Positions 26,402-34,697 are shown, counted from the first letter of the stretch. The stretch: DNA of 64,000 bases from Bacteroidota bacterium (GCA_026391455.1 JAPLEH010000046.1:1-64000), one strand, 5' to 3'. Notes: generated from the letters alone by a model not told the origin. Made by a program: numbers and translations.

Positions 26402-28009
26402 TTAAGCCGGTATTTGTTTCAGTACTCGCTTGGCAGCATTCAGGCCCTGATAAAAAGCCTCTTCAAAAATACTAACCCCTGCGAGGTCGCTGTGTGCAAA
26501 ATGTATCTTCCCTTCGAGTGAGCGCGCCATTTCCTGACGAACGCTGCCGGTTATAAATCCGGGTAATGGTTGTGCCATGGCATGCCCCCACAGCATGATG
26601 TTCACTTCTGCGATAGATTCCCGGAAGGAAGGGTGTATCCGCTCCAGGTCGTTGATGATAAGGTTCGTCCACTCATCAGCACTTCTTTGCTGAGCTTTTT
26701 TCCGTTCATCCGCCGGACTACCTCCGGTCAATGGATAATAGTACGTGAGGTTTTTGCGTGTGGCCTGTTGCTGCAGCAATTGATGCGTAGCTTCCACATA
26801 GCCGAGTGAAGGGCCATCAAAGATCACATTGTCCCAACTTACGGCAGCTCCCTCGCGTTCTTTCAACGGGCCTTTGGTGGTAATATTGGCCACCATCCAG
26901 GGTGCATAGTGAAAATGTTGTTTCACGAGTGCTTTCCTTTCTTCCTGCTTCAGTAGCCTGGCCGCCACCAATTGTGGTACTGCCAGAATACATTCACGTG
27001 CATCCACTGCATAATAGTTGCCCGTTTTCAGATCGGCCACATCCACCCGTACCCCTTCTGCAGTGGCATCCACACCCGTTACCAGCGAGGATGTATGGCA
27101 ATAGGATGGTATGGATTGTTGCAATGCATTTACCAGAAAGCCATTCCCCTCAGGCCAGGTAAGCACATCTCCATGTTCCGCATTGGTACCCTTTCCTTTA
27201 CGGGCTGCAAAATAATGGATACCCGCCCAGGCACTGATGGTATCATACGCAGTACCAAAATCATCGCGGCAGCAATAGTTTACATATCCATGCAGGTAAT
27301 GACTGGTATACTCATTCTCCTTCAACCATTGCTGCATGGTCATTTTGTCGAGGCGTACATAGGTTTCATCGGTACTGGATGCATTGATGGGTATGGCAAA
27401 TGCGTCTTTTCCATCACTTCCTTTTGCATACCGGTATTCGTTCATTTGCAACAGGAAACGTTCGATTTGCTTACGTTCGGGGGTGGGTACACCAAACTGT
27501 GGAATAAGCCCCTCCTGCCATCGCCCATTGATAAAAAGCCGCTCCTGCGGATCAAAACAAAGATGTTCTTCATTGTATGCAGGCAGTCCTTCAGAATTGC
27601 GTTGCACTACCACGCCGGCAGATTGCAAAAAATCAATGTACTCCGTGAGGTCATTGTTGGGAATGGGCACATAGTGCGCACCCCAGGGATAAGCCGATAT
27701 ATCATTCACTCCATGAGCTGCATTGCCTCCGGTATGTGCTTCCAGATCGAGTAATAAAAAATCGGTGAACCCCTGTTTCTGTAAATACCAGGCTGCACTC
27801 AATCCGCTCACTCCCCCACCGGCAATCACGAGTTGTTTCTTCAGGAATGTAGTGGGTGTACCTGTTTTCCCATCGCGGAGCAAATGGCCCGCAGCCGCAT
27901 TGGCCCCCACGATACGGCTTCTGATCATGTTGCGTGATGTACAACCTTGCCAGGCAGTACCCAGCAAGGCCAGGCCGGATGTAAGCTGAATGAATTGTTT
28001 GCGGTTCAT
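26402..28009 (-). CDS. FAD-dependent amine oxidase-like lipoprotein
   Basis: A 535-residue flavoprotein. The N-terminus (MNRKQFIQLTSGLALLGTAWQGC) is an export signal with a lipobox-like Cys, so the enzyme probably faces the periplasm. The FAD-binding Rossmann motif is QLVIAGGGVSGLSAAWYL, followed by DLEAHTGGNA. The C-terminal flavin motif is HFAHSDLAGVSIFEEAFYQG, as in amine oxidases. The start at 28009 is 2 bases from the stop of the aminopropyltransferase gene upstream. An earlier start at 28042 would overlap it. A polyamine substrate is inferred from the neighbours only. Confidence 0.82.
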   Translation of the reverse strand: MNRKQFIQLTSGLALLGTAWQGCTSRNMIRSRIVGANAAAGHLLRDGKTGTPTTFLKKQLVIAGGGVSGLSAAWYLQKQGFTDFLLLDLEAHTGGNAAHGVNDISAYPWGAHYVPIPNNDLTEYIDFLQSAGVVVQRNSEGLPAYNEEHLCFDPQERLFINGRWQEGLIPQFGVPTPERKQIERFLLQMNEYRYAKGSDGKDAFAIPINASSTDETYVRLDKMTMQQWLKENEYTSHYLHGYVNYCCRDDFGTAYDTISAWAGIHYFAARKGKGTNAEHGDVLTWPEGNGFLVNALQQSIPSYCHTSSLVTGVDATAEGVRVDVADLKTGNYYAVDARECILAVPQLVAARLLKQEERKALVKQHFHYAPWMVANITTKGPLKEREGAAVSWDNVIFDGPSLGYVEATHQLLQQQATRKNLTYYYPLTGGSPADERKKAQQRSADEWTNLIINDLERIHPSFRESIAEVNIMLWGHAMAQPLPGFITGSVRQEMARSLEGKIHFAHSDLAGVSIFEEAFYQGLNAAKRVLKQIPA

Positions 28010-28010
28010 A

Positions 28011-29531
28011 TTACTCGAGGTATTTACCCCATTCGGCCTCAAAATAATTGACCAGGGCCTGGTTGTTTAATTTATTGGCATGTACAGCTATTCCCGCCTT
28101 CATATCATTGGGGAAAATAAACAACGGCTCCAGTACAGATAGGTTCAGGTATTTTAATGTGGCAGGCAAATGAGCAAACCAGTTCTTCTCACCCTGTGGC
28201 GATGCAATGATATAGCCCCATTCACCAAAGGAAGGCACATAGTTGTGATAAGGCCTGGTATAAAATCCCGCCTCCCGCAAAGTGGTATCCACACACCAAA
28301 AACTGCGGGGGGCTACATACGGTGAGGTACTTTGAATAACAGCTATACCCTCGGGCCGCATACTATTTTTGAGAATACGATAAAAGATCGTACTGTATAA
28401 TTTACCAATGGAAAAAGAAGAAGGATCGGGAAAATCAATGATCACCGCATCAAATAATTCTTTGTTTTGCCGCAGCCAACTGAAGGCATCGGCATTGATT
28501 ACGGTTACTTTTTTATTCAGCAGAGAAGACTGATTGATGCGCAACAGCATTTCCTGGGATGAAAAAAGCCGGGTCACCGCTTTATCCAGATCCACCAGCA
28601 CGATTTTCTTTACAGAAGGATATTTTAATATTTCGCGTACGGCCAATCCGTCACCACCACCTAATACCAGCACTTTCTCCGGGGCAGTTACGGAAGAGAG
28701 GGCCGGGTGTACCAATGCTTCATGATAGCGGTACTCATCTGCTGAACTGAATTGGAGGTTGCCATTGAGGAACAGCCTTAGTTCCCGTTTGTTACGGGTG
28801 ATCACGATACGCTGGTAAGGAGAAGACTGGGCAAATACCACATTGTCGTTATACGTCATCGTTTCACTATAGCGCATGATGTTTTCGGAAAACACAAAGG
28901 CGGTTAATTCTGCCAGTAATAAAAAGATAGCGGTGATCTTGAGAATACCGGACTGTTTTATTTCCCTTACAAAATACCAGGCCAGGTACCAGCCCACGCC
29001 AATATTGAGAATGCCAAAAAATAAAGAAGTGCGGATAAGCCCCAGATGTGGCACAAGCAACAGGGGAAAGACCAGAGAGGCGAGGAGGGCACCGATATAA
29101 TCGAAGGTAAACACCCGGCTTACCATTTCTTTGAATTCCACTTTATCCTTCAGTATGCGCATCAGCAGGGGGATCTCCAACCCTACCAATATGCCGGTAA
29201 GTCCAACCAGCGCATATAAGATGATACGGAATGAAAATACAAGGGGAAATACAAGGAAAAGAATCGCTGCGCTGAATCCACCGATCAGGCCTACCAGTAG
29301 TTCGATGCGTATGAACCATTGCAGCAGGTTATCATTGAAATAGCGAGAGAGATAGGAGCCAATGCCCATGGAAAACAAATACACGCCAATGATCGTACTG
29401 AACTGCGTTACGCTGTCACCGAGCAGGTAACTGGCCAGTGTACCCGCCACCAGTTCATAAATGAGCCCACAGGTAGCAATCACAAATACTGCCACCAGCA
29501 GCAGCCATTGGGAGCCGTTCTCTTTTTTCAT
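28011..29531 (-). CDS. Membrane-embedded polyamine aminopropyltransferase (spermidine synthase-like)
   Basis: A 506-residue protein. Residues ~1-210 hold about seven transmembrane helices (GLIYELVAGTLASYLLGDS opens the family's usual membrane half). The C-terminal half is a spermidine-synthase fold with the nucleotide motif VLVLGGGDGLAVREILKYP, the acidic VLVDLDKAV, and FDAVIIDFPDPSS. Such proteins transfer aminopropyl groups from decarboxylated S-adenosylmethionine. SpeD, which makes that donor, is the first gene of this operon. It is separated by 4 bases from DUF350 upstream. Confidence 0.9.
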   Translation of the reverse strand: MKKENGSQWLLLVAVFVIATCGLIYELVAGTLASYLLGDSVTQFSTIIGVYLFSMGIGSYLSRYFNDNLLQWFIRIELLVGLIGGFSAAILFLVFPLVFSFRIILYALVGLTGILVGLEIPLLMRILKDKVEFKEMVSRVFTFDYIGALLASLVFPLLLVPHLGLIRTSLFFGILNIGVGWYLAWYFVREIKQSGILKITAIFLLLAELTAFVFSENIMRYSETMTYNDNVVFAQSSPYQRIVITRNKRELRLFLNGNLQFSSADEYRYHEALVHPALSSVTAPEKVLVLGGGDGLAVREILKYPSVKKIVLVDLDKAVTRLFSSQEMLLRINQSSLLNKKVTVINADAFSWLRQNKELFDAVIIDFPDPSSFSIGKLYSTIFYRILKNSMRPEGIAVIQSTSPYVAPRSFWCVDTTLREAGFYTRPYHNYVPSFGEWGYIIASPQGEKNWFAHLPATLKYLNLSVLEPLFIFPNDMKAGIAVHANKLNNQALVNYFEAEWGKYLE

Positions 29532-29535
29532 CAGA

Positions 29536-29739
29536 TCAGTGAATGGCAGAAGCGATGATAATGGCGACCGACAACATAAAAAATCCTGCCAGCAGGGCCA
29601 ATGCCATATTCTTATTCTCGAGGATCTCTTTACGAAGGTTATGTTTAGGCGTCAACACTTCCACCAGAATGAAAGCCACCAGTAAAATGGCAATGCCCAG
29701 AAAAGAATAGATGACCGAATTGACAATTGCATGTTCCAT
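29536..29739 (-). CDS. Short DUF350 membrane protein
   Basis: A 67-residue protein with two hydrophobic helices (VNSVIYSFLGIAILLVAFIL and ALALLAGFFMLSVAIIIASA) around a polar loop (TPKHNLRKEILENKN). It corresponds to one DUF350 unit. DUF350 occurs in the E. coli yjfL locus next to glutathionylspermidine enzymes. The start at 29739 (MEHAIVNS) is preferred because upstream codons translate into the neighbouring small gene region. Confidence 0.8.
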   Translation of the reverse strand: MEHAIVNSVIYSFLGIAILLVAFILVEVLTPKHNLRKEILENKNMALALLAGFFMLSVAIIIASAIH

Positions 29740-29758
29740 GTGCTGATATTTAATTTGT

Positions 29759-29935
29759 TTATTTATGATACCCCGGTCCGCCGCTGCTCCACTGCTGCTG
29801 ACCTCCCGACGTAAACATCCTTCCGCCATTGAGATCGTGCCATAGCATGAACAAAATGACCGCAGCCGTCGATACAATAAACCAACGATAGGGAAACAGG
29901 GGCGAGTTGAAATTAAAAATATTAATCTTGTTCAT
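29759..29935 (-). CDS. 58-residue single-pass membrane protein in the polyamine-type operon
   Basis: An ATG at 29935 opens a frame that ends with TAA at 29759. The product has an aromatic-rich start (MNKINIFNFNSPLFPYRW), one hydrophobic helix (FIVSTAAVILFMLW) and a Gly/Ser/Gln-rich tail. It fits snugly between DUF4178 (22 bases away) and DUF350 (19 bases away) on the same strand, which supports it as a real gene. No family recognised. Confidence 0.6.
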   Translation of the reverse strand: MNKINIFNFNSPLFPYRWFIVSTAAVILFMLWHDLNGGRMFTSGGQQQWSSGGPGYHK

Positions 29936-29957
29936 ATACTTTATTATGCTGACTGGC

Positions 29958-31838
29958 CTACGGGCTGTGCTGCCAGCGATGCGTTTCTTTATACCGGATC
30001 AGGAAAAACGTGATCACCGGCCAAAGCAGGAATAAAATGATGCTGATGTACAGATTCCGGTACGATGGCACATCATAAGTGATCTTCACCATATATGTAT
30101 TAGGCCTACCGGGACCCCTATCGCGCAGCGCCTGCAATTCCAAAAAATATGTTCCCGCCGGTATCCGTTTAAAATAGGTTACATCACGGGTGCTTCCTTC
30201 CGTCCATGACTCCCCATCGGAATAACCATAATAATATTCCACCCCTTTTTCCAGTGTATATTCTTTACCGGTATTCACATTGGTGAGCGTAACACCAAGT
30301 TCCATCCAGCTATTGCTTACATCGGCATAGATATCAAACCGGATATTCGATCTGCGTTTTTCCAATTCATACCGGGGGGTTACATAGGTTTGTGAATTCA
30401 CAGAATCAGCAAATACAAACTGTTCATCCATCAATACACGCTCTGCTTTTCCTGCATTGAAAAGATAGTTGATCGCAAACAGGGACAACAAACCGACAAG
30501 CGTGGCAACGATTAGTTGTTGCAGGGTGAGTCCGCCCGGTTGTACCGCACCTACCCCAACGCGGGCTGGTAAGTCCGGCGCCTGAAATGCAGACGCTACA
30601 TCCCGGTTGGAAATATGCACTCCGTTGAACCAACGGTAACCCTCATAAGGATCTTTTTCCTGTATCCAGATATAGGGAGGGCAGATATACTCAAAACACT
30701 CGGTATTTTTATTATCAAAGCTGTTATAAGTAAACGCTCCCCTGGCATTGATGATGTTATAGGTATAGGAGTTGAAGAGGAGAAATTTCTTTTTATCAAA
30801 TTCGAATTCGAGCTCTTTGTTATAAAATAAAACCGGGGCATCCGTTTGTTCACGCAGGTAGATCCAGTGCCCGTCAAACTCACTCAGGAAAGCATATCCT
30901 TCTTCTGCATTGTACAACGTATACTCCCGCCATTGCGATTTATAAATATTTCGTTCCTGTTTTTGCGTATACCCCAGCACTTCATATGCAATACCATGGA
31001 TAGTACCAGTTGAACCCAATGGAATAGCCGGCATAATTCCTGTGCTGGCCTTACCCTCTTTTTTTACCTCACCGGATGTCTGGAGTATATAAAATTGTCC
31101 GCAATTGGGGCAGGCACAACTTTGCGCATAGGGAAAGGTTTTCACCTGGAAGGTGGTCTTACAGTCTTCACAGATAATGTCCCTGGGTACAGGACTGGCA
31201 TTTCTGGTATTGGATAGCTTCAGTTCTTTCCGGTTCACGATCCGCAGGTCATAAGTAAACACCCGGTCCTGATCAAAATCGAAGAAGCTGATGCGATTCC
31301 CGTCTTTCGCTGCCAGATCATATACCGTAAATTTTTTATGCTGCACAGGAAGGAAAAATTCACCTTCCGCATCGATATCCAATACAGCCTGTTTCTTTTC
31401 CAGTAAAAAATCCTGACGGGGCAACAGATCGAGCAGGCTGCCATGTTTCATTTTCTGCAGGGTGGCCGAAGTTTCTGCCTGTGGCAACTGCATAGATTTC
31501 AGGATGGCAAACATGCCATAGCCTTCTGCAAGAAAAGACAATTTTTTATCCGCCCATTCAATGCTCCAGTAGTTATATACCACTTCTTCAAAAAACAATC
31601 GTACACGACCCAATACGGTGAATGTATTCCCTTCGTAGCTGCCGGTAGTTCCCGGCTGTATGTGTTCTGTTTGCGGTATGCCCGCATTCATGGGCAATTC
31701 CTCCAATGTATGTCCATCTTTTCGCCAGAGCGCGGTATGGCATACATGGCATACAATACCGTTGGATTTATCCGACCGGAATGTAAGAAGGGTCTTACAG
31801 AAAGGACAATCTGATATGGTGACTGGTGAAAAATTCAT
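29958..31838 (-). CDS. DUF4178 domain protein with zinc ribbons and C-terminal membrane segments
   Basis: A 626-residue protein. It starts with a CPFC...CHVC zinc-ribbon-like motif, followed by a DUF4178 unit (about residues 48-170, SYEGNTFTVLGRVRLFFEEV). A second ribbon (CEDC...CACPNC) and a second DUF4178 unit (GTIHGIAYEVLGYTQ) follow. There are two transmembrane helices, one at about 455-475 (LIVATLVGLLSLFAINYLF) and one near the C-terminus (YISIILFLLWPVITFFLI), with a periplasmic beta domain between. DUF4178 often sits with DUF350 and polyamine genes. Its function is unknown. Its ATG overlaps the speD stop (TGATG). Confidence 0.88.
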   Translation of the reverse strand: MNFSPVTISDCPFCKTLLTFRSDKSNGIVCHVCHTALWRKDGHTLEELPMNAGIPQTEHIQPGTTGSYEGNTFTVLGRVRLFFEEVVYNYWSIEWADKKLSFLAEGYGMFAILKSMQLPQAETSATLQKMKHGSLLDLLPRQDFLLEKKQAVLDIDAEGEFFLPVQHKKFTVYDLAAKDGNRISFFDFDQDRVFTYDLRIVNRKELKLSNTRNASPVPRDIICEDCKTTFQVKTFPYAQSCACPNCGQFYILQTSGEVKKEGKASTGIMPAIPLGSTGTIHGIAYEVLGYTQKQERNIYKSQWREYTLYNAEEGYAFLSEFDGHWIYLREQTDAPVLFYNKELEFEFDKKKFLLFNSYTYNIINARGAFTYNSFDNKNTECFEYICPPYIWIQEKDPYEGYRWFNGVHISNRDVASAFQAPDLPARVGVGAVQPGGLTLQQLIVATLVGLLSLFAINYLFNAGKAERVLMDEQFVFADSVNSQTYVTPRYELEKRRSNIRFDIYADVSNSWMELGVTLTNVNTGKEYTLEKGVEYYYGYSDGESWTEGSTRDVTYFKRIPAGTYFLELQALRDRGPGRPNTYMVKITYDVPSYRNLYISIILFLLWPVITFFLIRYKETHRWQHSP

Positions 31839-32191
31839 CAGCGGACCAGTATTTGTTTTTGGTGAACGGATGCGTGGAAGAATTCCACCAGTTGGGTAAA
31901 TAGTTGCTCCACGGTGCCATCATTATTTCGCTGAAAATTGCTGAGATAAATATCCAGGTTCACCATATCGTGTTCCGGCCAGGTATGCAGCGAGATATGG
32001 CTTTCGCTCAGGCAGATCACGGCCGTATAGCCACCCGTAGGAAAATCATGATAAACCTCTCCCAACTTTTGCAATGAAAATTGGGCAACGAGTGCATTCA
32101 AACAATGCTGCACAGGACCGTAATGACTGAGTAAGGGCTGGTTGGCAGAATGTAAGGTGGCAATGATATGTGTTCCCGGCTTGTACTTCAT
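31838..32191 (-). CDS. speD: S-adenosylmethionine decarboxylase proenzyme
   Basis: A 117-residue class 1B AdoMet decarboxylase, which makes decarboxylated AdoMet, the aminopropyl donor. The self-processing motif SESHISLHTWPEHD is present, and its serine becomes the pyruvoyl cofactor. Length is typical. It heads a seven-gene minus-strand operon and overlaps DUF4178 by one base. The terminator at 32264-32288 upstream separates it from the hsp20 gene. Confidence 0.93.
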   Translation of the reverse strand: MKYKPGTHIIATLHSANQPLLSHYGPVQHCLNALVAQFSLQKLGEVYHDFPTGGYTAVICLSESHISLHTWPEHDMVNLDIYLSNFQRNNDGTVEQLFTQLVEFFHASVHQKQILVR

Positions 32192-32263
32192 GGATTCAGC
32201 ATTGAAAATACATTTATTTTGAAAATGCTGTACCCAAATTTTTTTTTCTCATTGTAAAAATAA

Positions 32264-32288
32264 AGAGGGCGCCTTGCGGGCGCCCTCT
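32264..32288 (-). terminator. Terminator after the hsp20 gene
   Basis: AGAGGGCGCC (32264-32273) pairs with GGCGCCCTCT (32279-32288). It lies 19 bases past the hsp20 stop, with a T-rich minus-strand tail beyond it. Confidence 0.75.
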
Positions 32289-32306
32289 GCAGGAATCGGA
32301 AACTGA

Positions 32307-32735
32307 TTAGCTGATCACAATCTCTTTCTTCGAGCTCTCCTTCCCGGCTATGACAGGAAGGCTGACCTGCAGCACACCATCTGCATATTTAGCAGTAATG
32401 TGCTGGGTGTCGATGCTTTCGTCGAGGGTGAACACGCGTTTAAATCCACCACGGCTGTACTCCCGCAGCACCCAATCGGGGCGGGGAAATCCTTCCGGAG
32501 GAGTGTAAGAAACGGTGAGTTCATTACCGTTTACATCCAGGTGAAAATGTTCTTTGATGCGTCCGGGTGCGAAGACCAGCATTTCAAAACTGTTTTCCGT
32601 TTTGTAAATGTTGACGGCAGCCCGTTGCATAGAGCGGATAAATCCCCCTCTCGCGGAATTTCCGTACACATTGCCTTTTGCGGCATCCTGCGCTGCAGCA
32701 GCACGCTGGCGCATACATGACTGATTGTAGTACAT
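32307..32735 (-). CDS. Hsp20/alpha-crystallin small heat-shock protein
   Basis: A 142-residue holdase chaperone. The alpha-crystallin domain runs from about residue 40 (VNIYKTENSFEMLVFAPG) through ELTVSYTPP, VLREYSRGGFKRVFTLDE and the closing ADGVLQVSLPV (the A-x-x-x-G-V-L motif). The C-terminal IVIS is a weak version of the IxI motif. The N-terminal arm is short and basic. Monocistronic with its own terminator. Confidence 0.92.
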   Translation of the reverse strand: MYYNQSCMRQRAAAAQDAAKGNVYGNSARGGFIRSMQRAAVNIYKTENSFEMLVFAPGRIKEHFHLDVNGNELTVSYTPPEGFPRPDWVLREYSRGGFKRVFTLDESIDTQHITAKYADGVLQVSLPVIAGKESSKKEIVIS

Positions 32736-33033
32736 GTTTAAAATTTAAAAATGAAAAATAGCGTTCGCTTTCTTGTCAGAAAACGCAACACAATAACAAG
32801 CGGTATGGCATAAAAATGATGCCGGGTATTTTTTATGCAATTCTGTCAGCCTCCGGCGTTTAGCTCTGCACGCGTGCTATCGTTGTCCATTCAATTTATG
32901 TGAGAAAATAACATCAGCAAATTGTTGTATTACTGTGTTGAAATGAATCCACAAAAAACACAGATGCAACTATGATGAAAAAATATATTTAAAATTTCTT
33001 GCGCAAAATTTGGAGCAATCAAAAAAATAAATT
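32736..33033. other. AT-rich intergenic region between hsp20 and the tRNA-array locus
   Basis: Divergent upstream regions of hsp20 and of the first short ORF of the array locus. Apart from the -7 box at 33034, I see no gene and no clear structured element. Confidence 0.5.
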
Positions 33034-33041
33034 CATCTTTG
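33034..33041 (+). promoter_or_regulatory. Candidate promoter for the array locus
   Basis: CATCTTTG differs by one base from TAnnTTTG, in the typical Bacteroidota context TTCATCTTTGCA. A TTG for the -33 element lies about 34 bases upstream at 32999-33001. It would start transcription just before the short ORF at 33061. Confidence 0.45.
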
Positions 33042-33060
33042 CAGCGTCAAAATAAAAAAA

Positions 33061-33153
33061 TGCAAATAAATCTGTTACATATTGAATCAGTGAATTGGTT
33101 TAGTCCTAAAGGGGATTACGCCGGCTCAGGGCAGCGATTACTGCGGAATTAGT
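33061..33153 (+). CDS. 30-codon short ORF ahead of a terminator
   Basis: ATG at 33061 to TAG at 33153 encodes a 30-residue polar peptide with no recognised homology. It lies directly after a promoter-like box and is followed 28 bases later by an intrinsic terminator. It may be a leader peptide or a chance frame within a small RNA. No run of one amino acid suggests classical attenuation. Confidence 0.3.
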
Positions 33154-33180
33154 GTAACAACGATTTCAATGAAATACAGG

Positions 33181-33206
33181 CCCTGACAGCATCGTCAGGG
33201 TTTTTT
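33181..33206 (+). terminator. Terminator of the first short unit
   Basis: CCCTGAC (33181-33187), loop AGCATC, GTCAGGG (33194-33200), then six T. Confidence 0.8.
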
Positions 33207-33332
33207 ATTGCCCGTACCGATGCGGATACAGGCCAACTTATATCCCTTCCTGTTCTTTTATGTAAAGAAATAAAAGTACCGGAGTTATGTAAAAAACAAA
33301 AAACGGAATCTATTCATCACGAAAAAATATAC

Positions 33333-33488
33333 ATGGCGCAAACGCTCAAACATAAACGATTTATTCAACTGAATACGACCAGATCGATACCTGATACCTG
33401 TTGGTATCTGTATGCGACAGCGAGTAGTGTGCCCGGAGGTATGGAGAATATTCATGGATATAAACGACCGGAAGGAGTCTGTACGTAA
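33333..33488 (+). CDS. 51-codon short ORF ahead of a second terminator
   Basis: ATG at 33333 to TAA at 33488 encodes a 51-residue basic peptide (starts MAQTLKHKRFIQLNTTRS, ends YKRPEGVCT). It is followed 23 bases later by another intrinsic terminator, repeating the arrangement at 33061-33206. No family recognised. It could be a leader ORF or a small protein. Confidence 0.35.
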   Translation: MAQTLKHKRFIQLNTTRSIPDTCWYLYATASSVPGGMENIHGYKRPEGVCT

Positions 33489-33511
33489 CTGTAATATCAT
33501 ACAGTAACGAA

Positions 33512-33541
33512 AGCCCCGACGGTATTGTCGGGGCTTTTTTT
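33512..33541 (+). terminator. Terminator of the second short unit
   Basis: AGCCCCGAC (33512-33520), loop GGTATT, GTCGGGGCT (33527-33535), then a T run to 33541. Confidence 0.8.
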
Positions 33542-33652
33542 ATGCACAAAAATGAAAACAATGAACCTCATAGAATGGATGCACGCACTCAAGCTTTTGC
33601 TTGCTATTGTGGCGCTATGCAGCAGTGGTATGGAAAAAAAGAGGAGGTAACT

Positions 33653-33790
33653 ATGAAATTTTTATTTATCGTATTAACGATTCGGATGATCGCTAAAAAA
33701 ATTTTTGGTGATCGCCAAAAAGAAATAATCAATACAGAAGCAGACATGCAAACCGGGGCACGTCACCCCGCAGAATACCTGCTTCGCTAA
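33653..33790 (+). CDS. Small protein of unknown function, 45 residues
   Basis: ATG at 33653 is preceded by GAGGAGG (33641-33647), a strong ribosome-binding site that is unusual in Bacteroidota and decides the start over an in-frame one at 33542. The product has a short hydrophobic N-terminus (MKFLFIVLTIRMIAKKIFG) and a polar tail. Two GC-rich hairpins follow (CGGGG/CCCCG near 33755-33771 and GCCCCG/CGGGGC at 33820-33840). Confidence 0.4.
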   Translation: MKFLFIVLTIRMIAKKIFGDRQKEIINTEADMQTGARHPAEYLLR

Positions 33791-33870
33791 GCTGATTTGC
33801 AGAGGAGGAACACAGCAGTGCCCCGGAGTTGCTACGGGGCCTGCTTTTCGCTAACAATTAAAACAACAGT

Positions 33871-34176
33871 ATGGAAACAGGAAGATATTGGGTAATCATG
33901 CGATCGGGAAGAAAATTTCTGGTAGAAGAATGGGGCAGCAACTATGTACAGTGGGGAGATATCGATCCGGCTACAAAGAAACTAAACAAGGTGAAAGTAA
34001 AAGACGTGGAAGTGATCAATGAGGAGAATACAATGATCCGTAAGGAAAACGGTTTCAAAAACATCTGTTTCCTATTACCGGGCACTTCACCAATGGGGTA
34101 CCTGGATTTGATTGACAGCAGTGGTTTGGAACGTATAGAAAATGAATTGGTCGTATATGATAACAGTAACCCGTAA
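33871..34176 (+). CDS. Small protein of unknown function next to the tRNA array
   Basis: A 101-residue protein without signal peptide or membrane helix. It starts METGRYWVIMRSGRKFLVEEW and alternates hydrophobic and charged residues like a small beta-rich domain (about residues 1-50), with a second half containing FLLPGTSPMGYLDLID. No family recognised. It is the last protein gene before 14 tRNA-like elements on the same strand and probably shares their transcript. Confidence 0.55.
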   Translation: METGRYWVIMRSGRKFLVEEWGSNYVQWGDIDPATKKLNKVKVKDVEVINEENTMIRKENGFKNICFLLPGTSPMGYLDLIDSSGLERIENELVVYDNSNP

Positions 34177-34230
34177 ACAGCCATGAAAACAGCAGCGGGG
34201 GTGAAAGCCCGCTGCACTTTTAACAGCATT

Positions 34231-34304
34231 CTCCCGATAGCTATCGGGAGTCGGATACTTCACCTGGAATGAAGAGGCTACAGGTTCGAATCCTGTCTCC
34301 TATA
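34231..34304 (+). tRNA. tRNA-like element 1, Pro(TGG)-like, lacks a D arm
   Basis: The T arm ACAGG-TTCGAAT-CCTGT and acceptor strand CTCCTAT are clear. The anticodon arm is CTTCA-CCTGGAA-TGAAG (anticodon TGG, but C instead of T at position 33). The 5' side is the palindrome CTCCCGATAG/CTATCGGGAG (34231-34250) followed by only seven bases, so there is no D arm and the acceptor pairs only partly. Probably a damaged tRNA or a tRNA mimic. Confidence 0.5.
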
Positions 34305-34311
34305 CAAAATT

Positions 34312-34383
34312 GATCTGTTCGTCTAAAGGCCAGGACGCCGGATTTTCAATCCTGAAATGCGGGTTCGAGTCCCGTGCAGATTA
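34312..34383 (+). tRNA. tRNA-Glu (TTC)
   Basis: Acceptor GATCTGT/GCAGATT (with wobble pairs), D arm with GG in the loop, anticodon arm CCGGA-TTTTCAA-TCCTG (one mismatch), T arm GCGGG-TTCGAGT-CCCGT. No encoded CCA. Confidence 0.8.
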
Positions 34384-34417
34384 CCGCTCTTTGATGATAT
34401 TGAAAATATACAGATAT

Positions 34418-34488
34418 GCAGCATACGCATGGTGGCTGTGCGCCGGTCTGCCAAACCGGAGGGGAGTGTTCAATTCACTCATGCTGCT
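34418..34488 (+). tRNA. tRNA-Gly (GCC)
   Basis: Acceptor GCAGCAT/ATGCTGC is perfect. Anticodon arm CCGGT-CTGCCAA-ACCGG is perfect. T arm GAGTG-TTCAATT-CACTC. D stem GCAT/GTGC. Confidence 0.8.
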
Positions 34489-34493
34489 CACAA

Positions 34494-34564
34494 TGCCGGG
34501 TGGTGTAAAGGCAACATATCACACTTTGACTGTGATGTTTCCGGTTCGAGCCCGGATCCGGTAT
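34494..34564 (+). tRNA. tRNA-Gln (TTG)
   Basis: Acceptor TGCCGGG/TCCGGTA (two wobble pairs), D arm GTGT-AAAGGCA-ACAT, anticodon arm TCACA-CTTTGAC-TGTGA, T arm TCCGG-TTCGAGC-CCGGA. Confidence 0.8.
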
Positions 34565-34624
34565 CACAGAGGTAAGGCATATTGCTGAGCGAAACAGGAG
34601 CAAAGGAAGGAGCAAATGAAAAAC

Positions 34625-34697
34625 TGGCTTATCGTTCAACGGATCAGGACACCTCACTACGAATGAGGAGATGAAAGTTCGAATCTTTCTTAGCCAA
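34625..34697 (+). tRNA. tRNA-Arg (ACG)
   Basis: Acceptor TGGCTTA/TTAGCCA (one mismatch), D stem GTTC/GGAC, anticodon arm CCTCA-CTACGAA-TGAGG, T arm GAAAG-TTCGAAT-CTTTC. Confidence 0.8.

Noticed and set aside
26972-27754. 260-codon plus-strand open frame
   Set aside because: Antisense to the amine-oxidase-like gene, with no recognisable domain.
33061-33206. Classical amino-acid attenuator leader
   Set aside because: The short peptide has no run of a single amino acid, and no biosynthesis genes follow.
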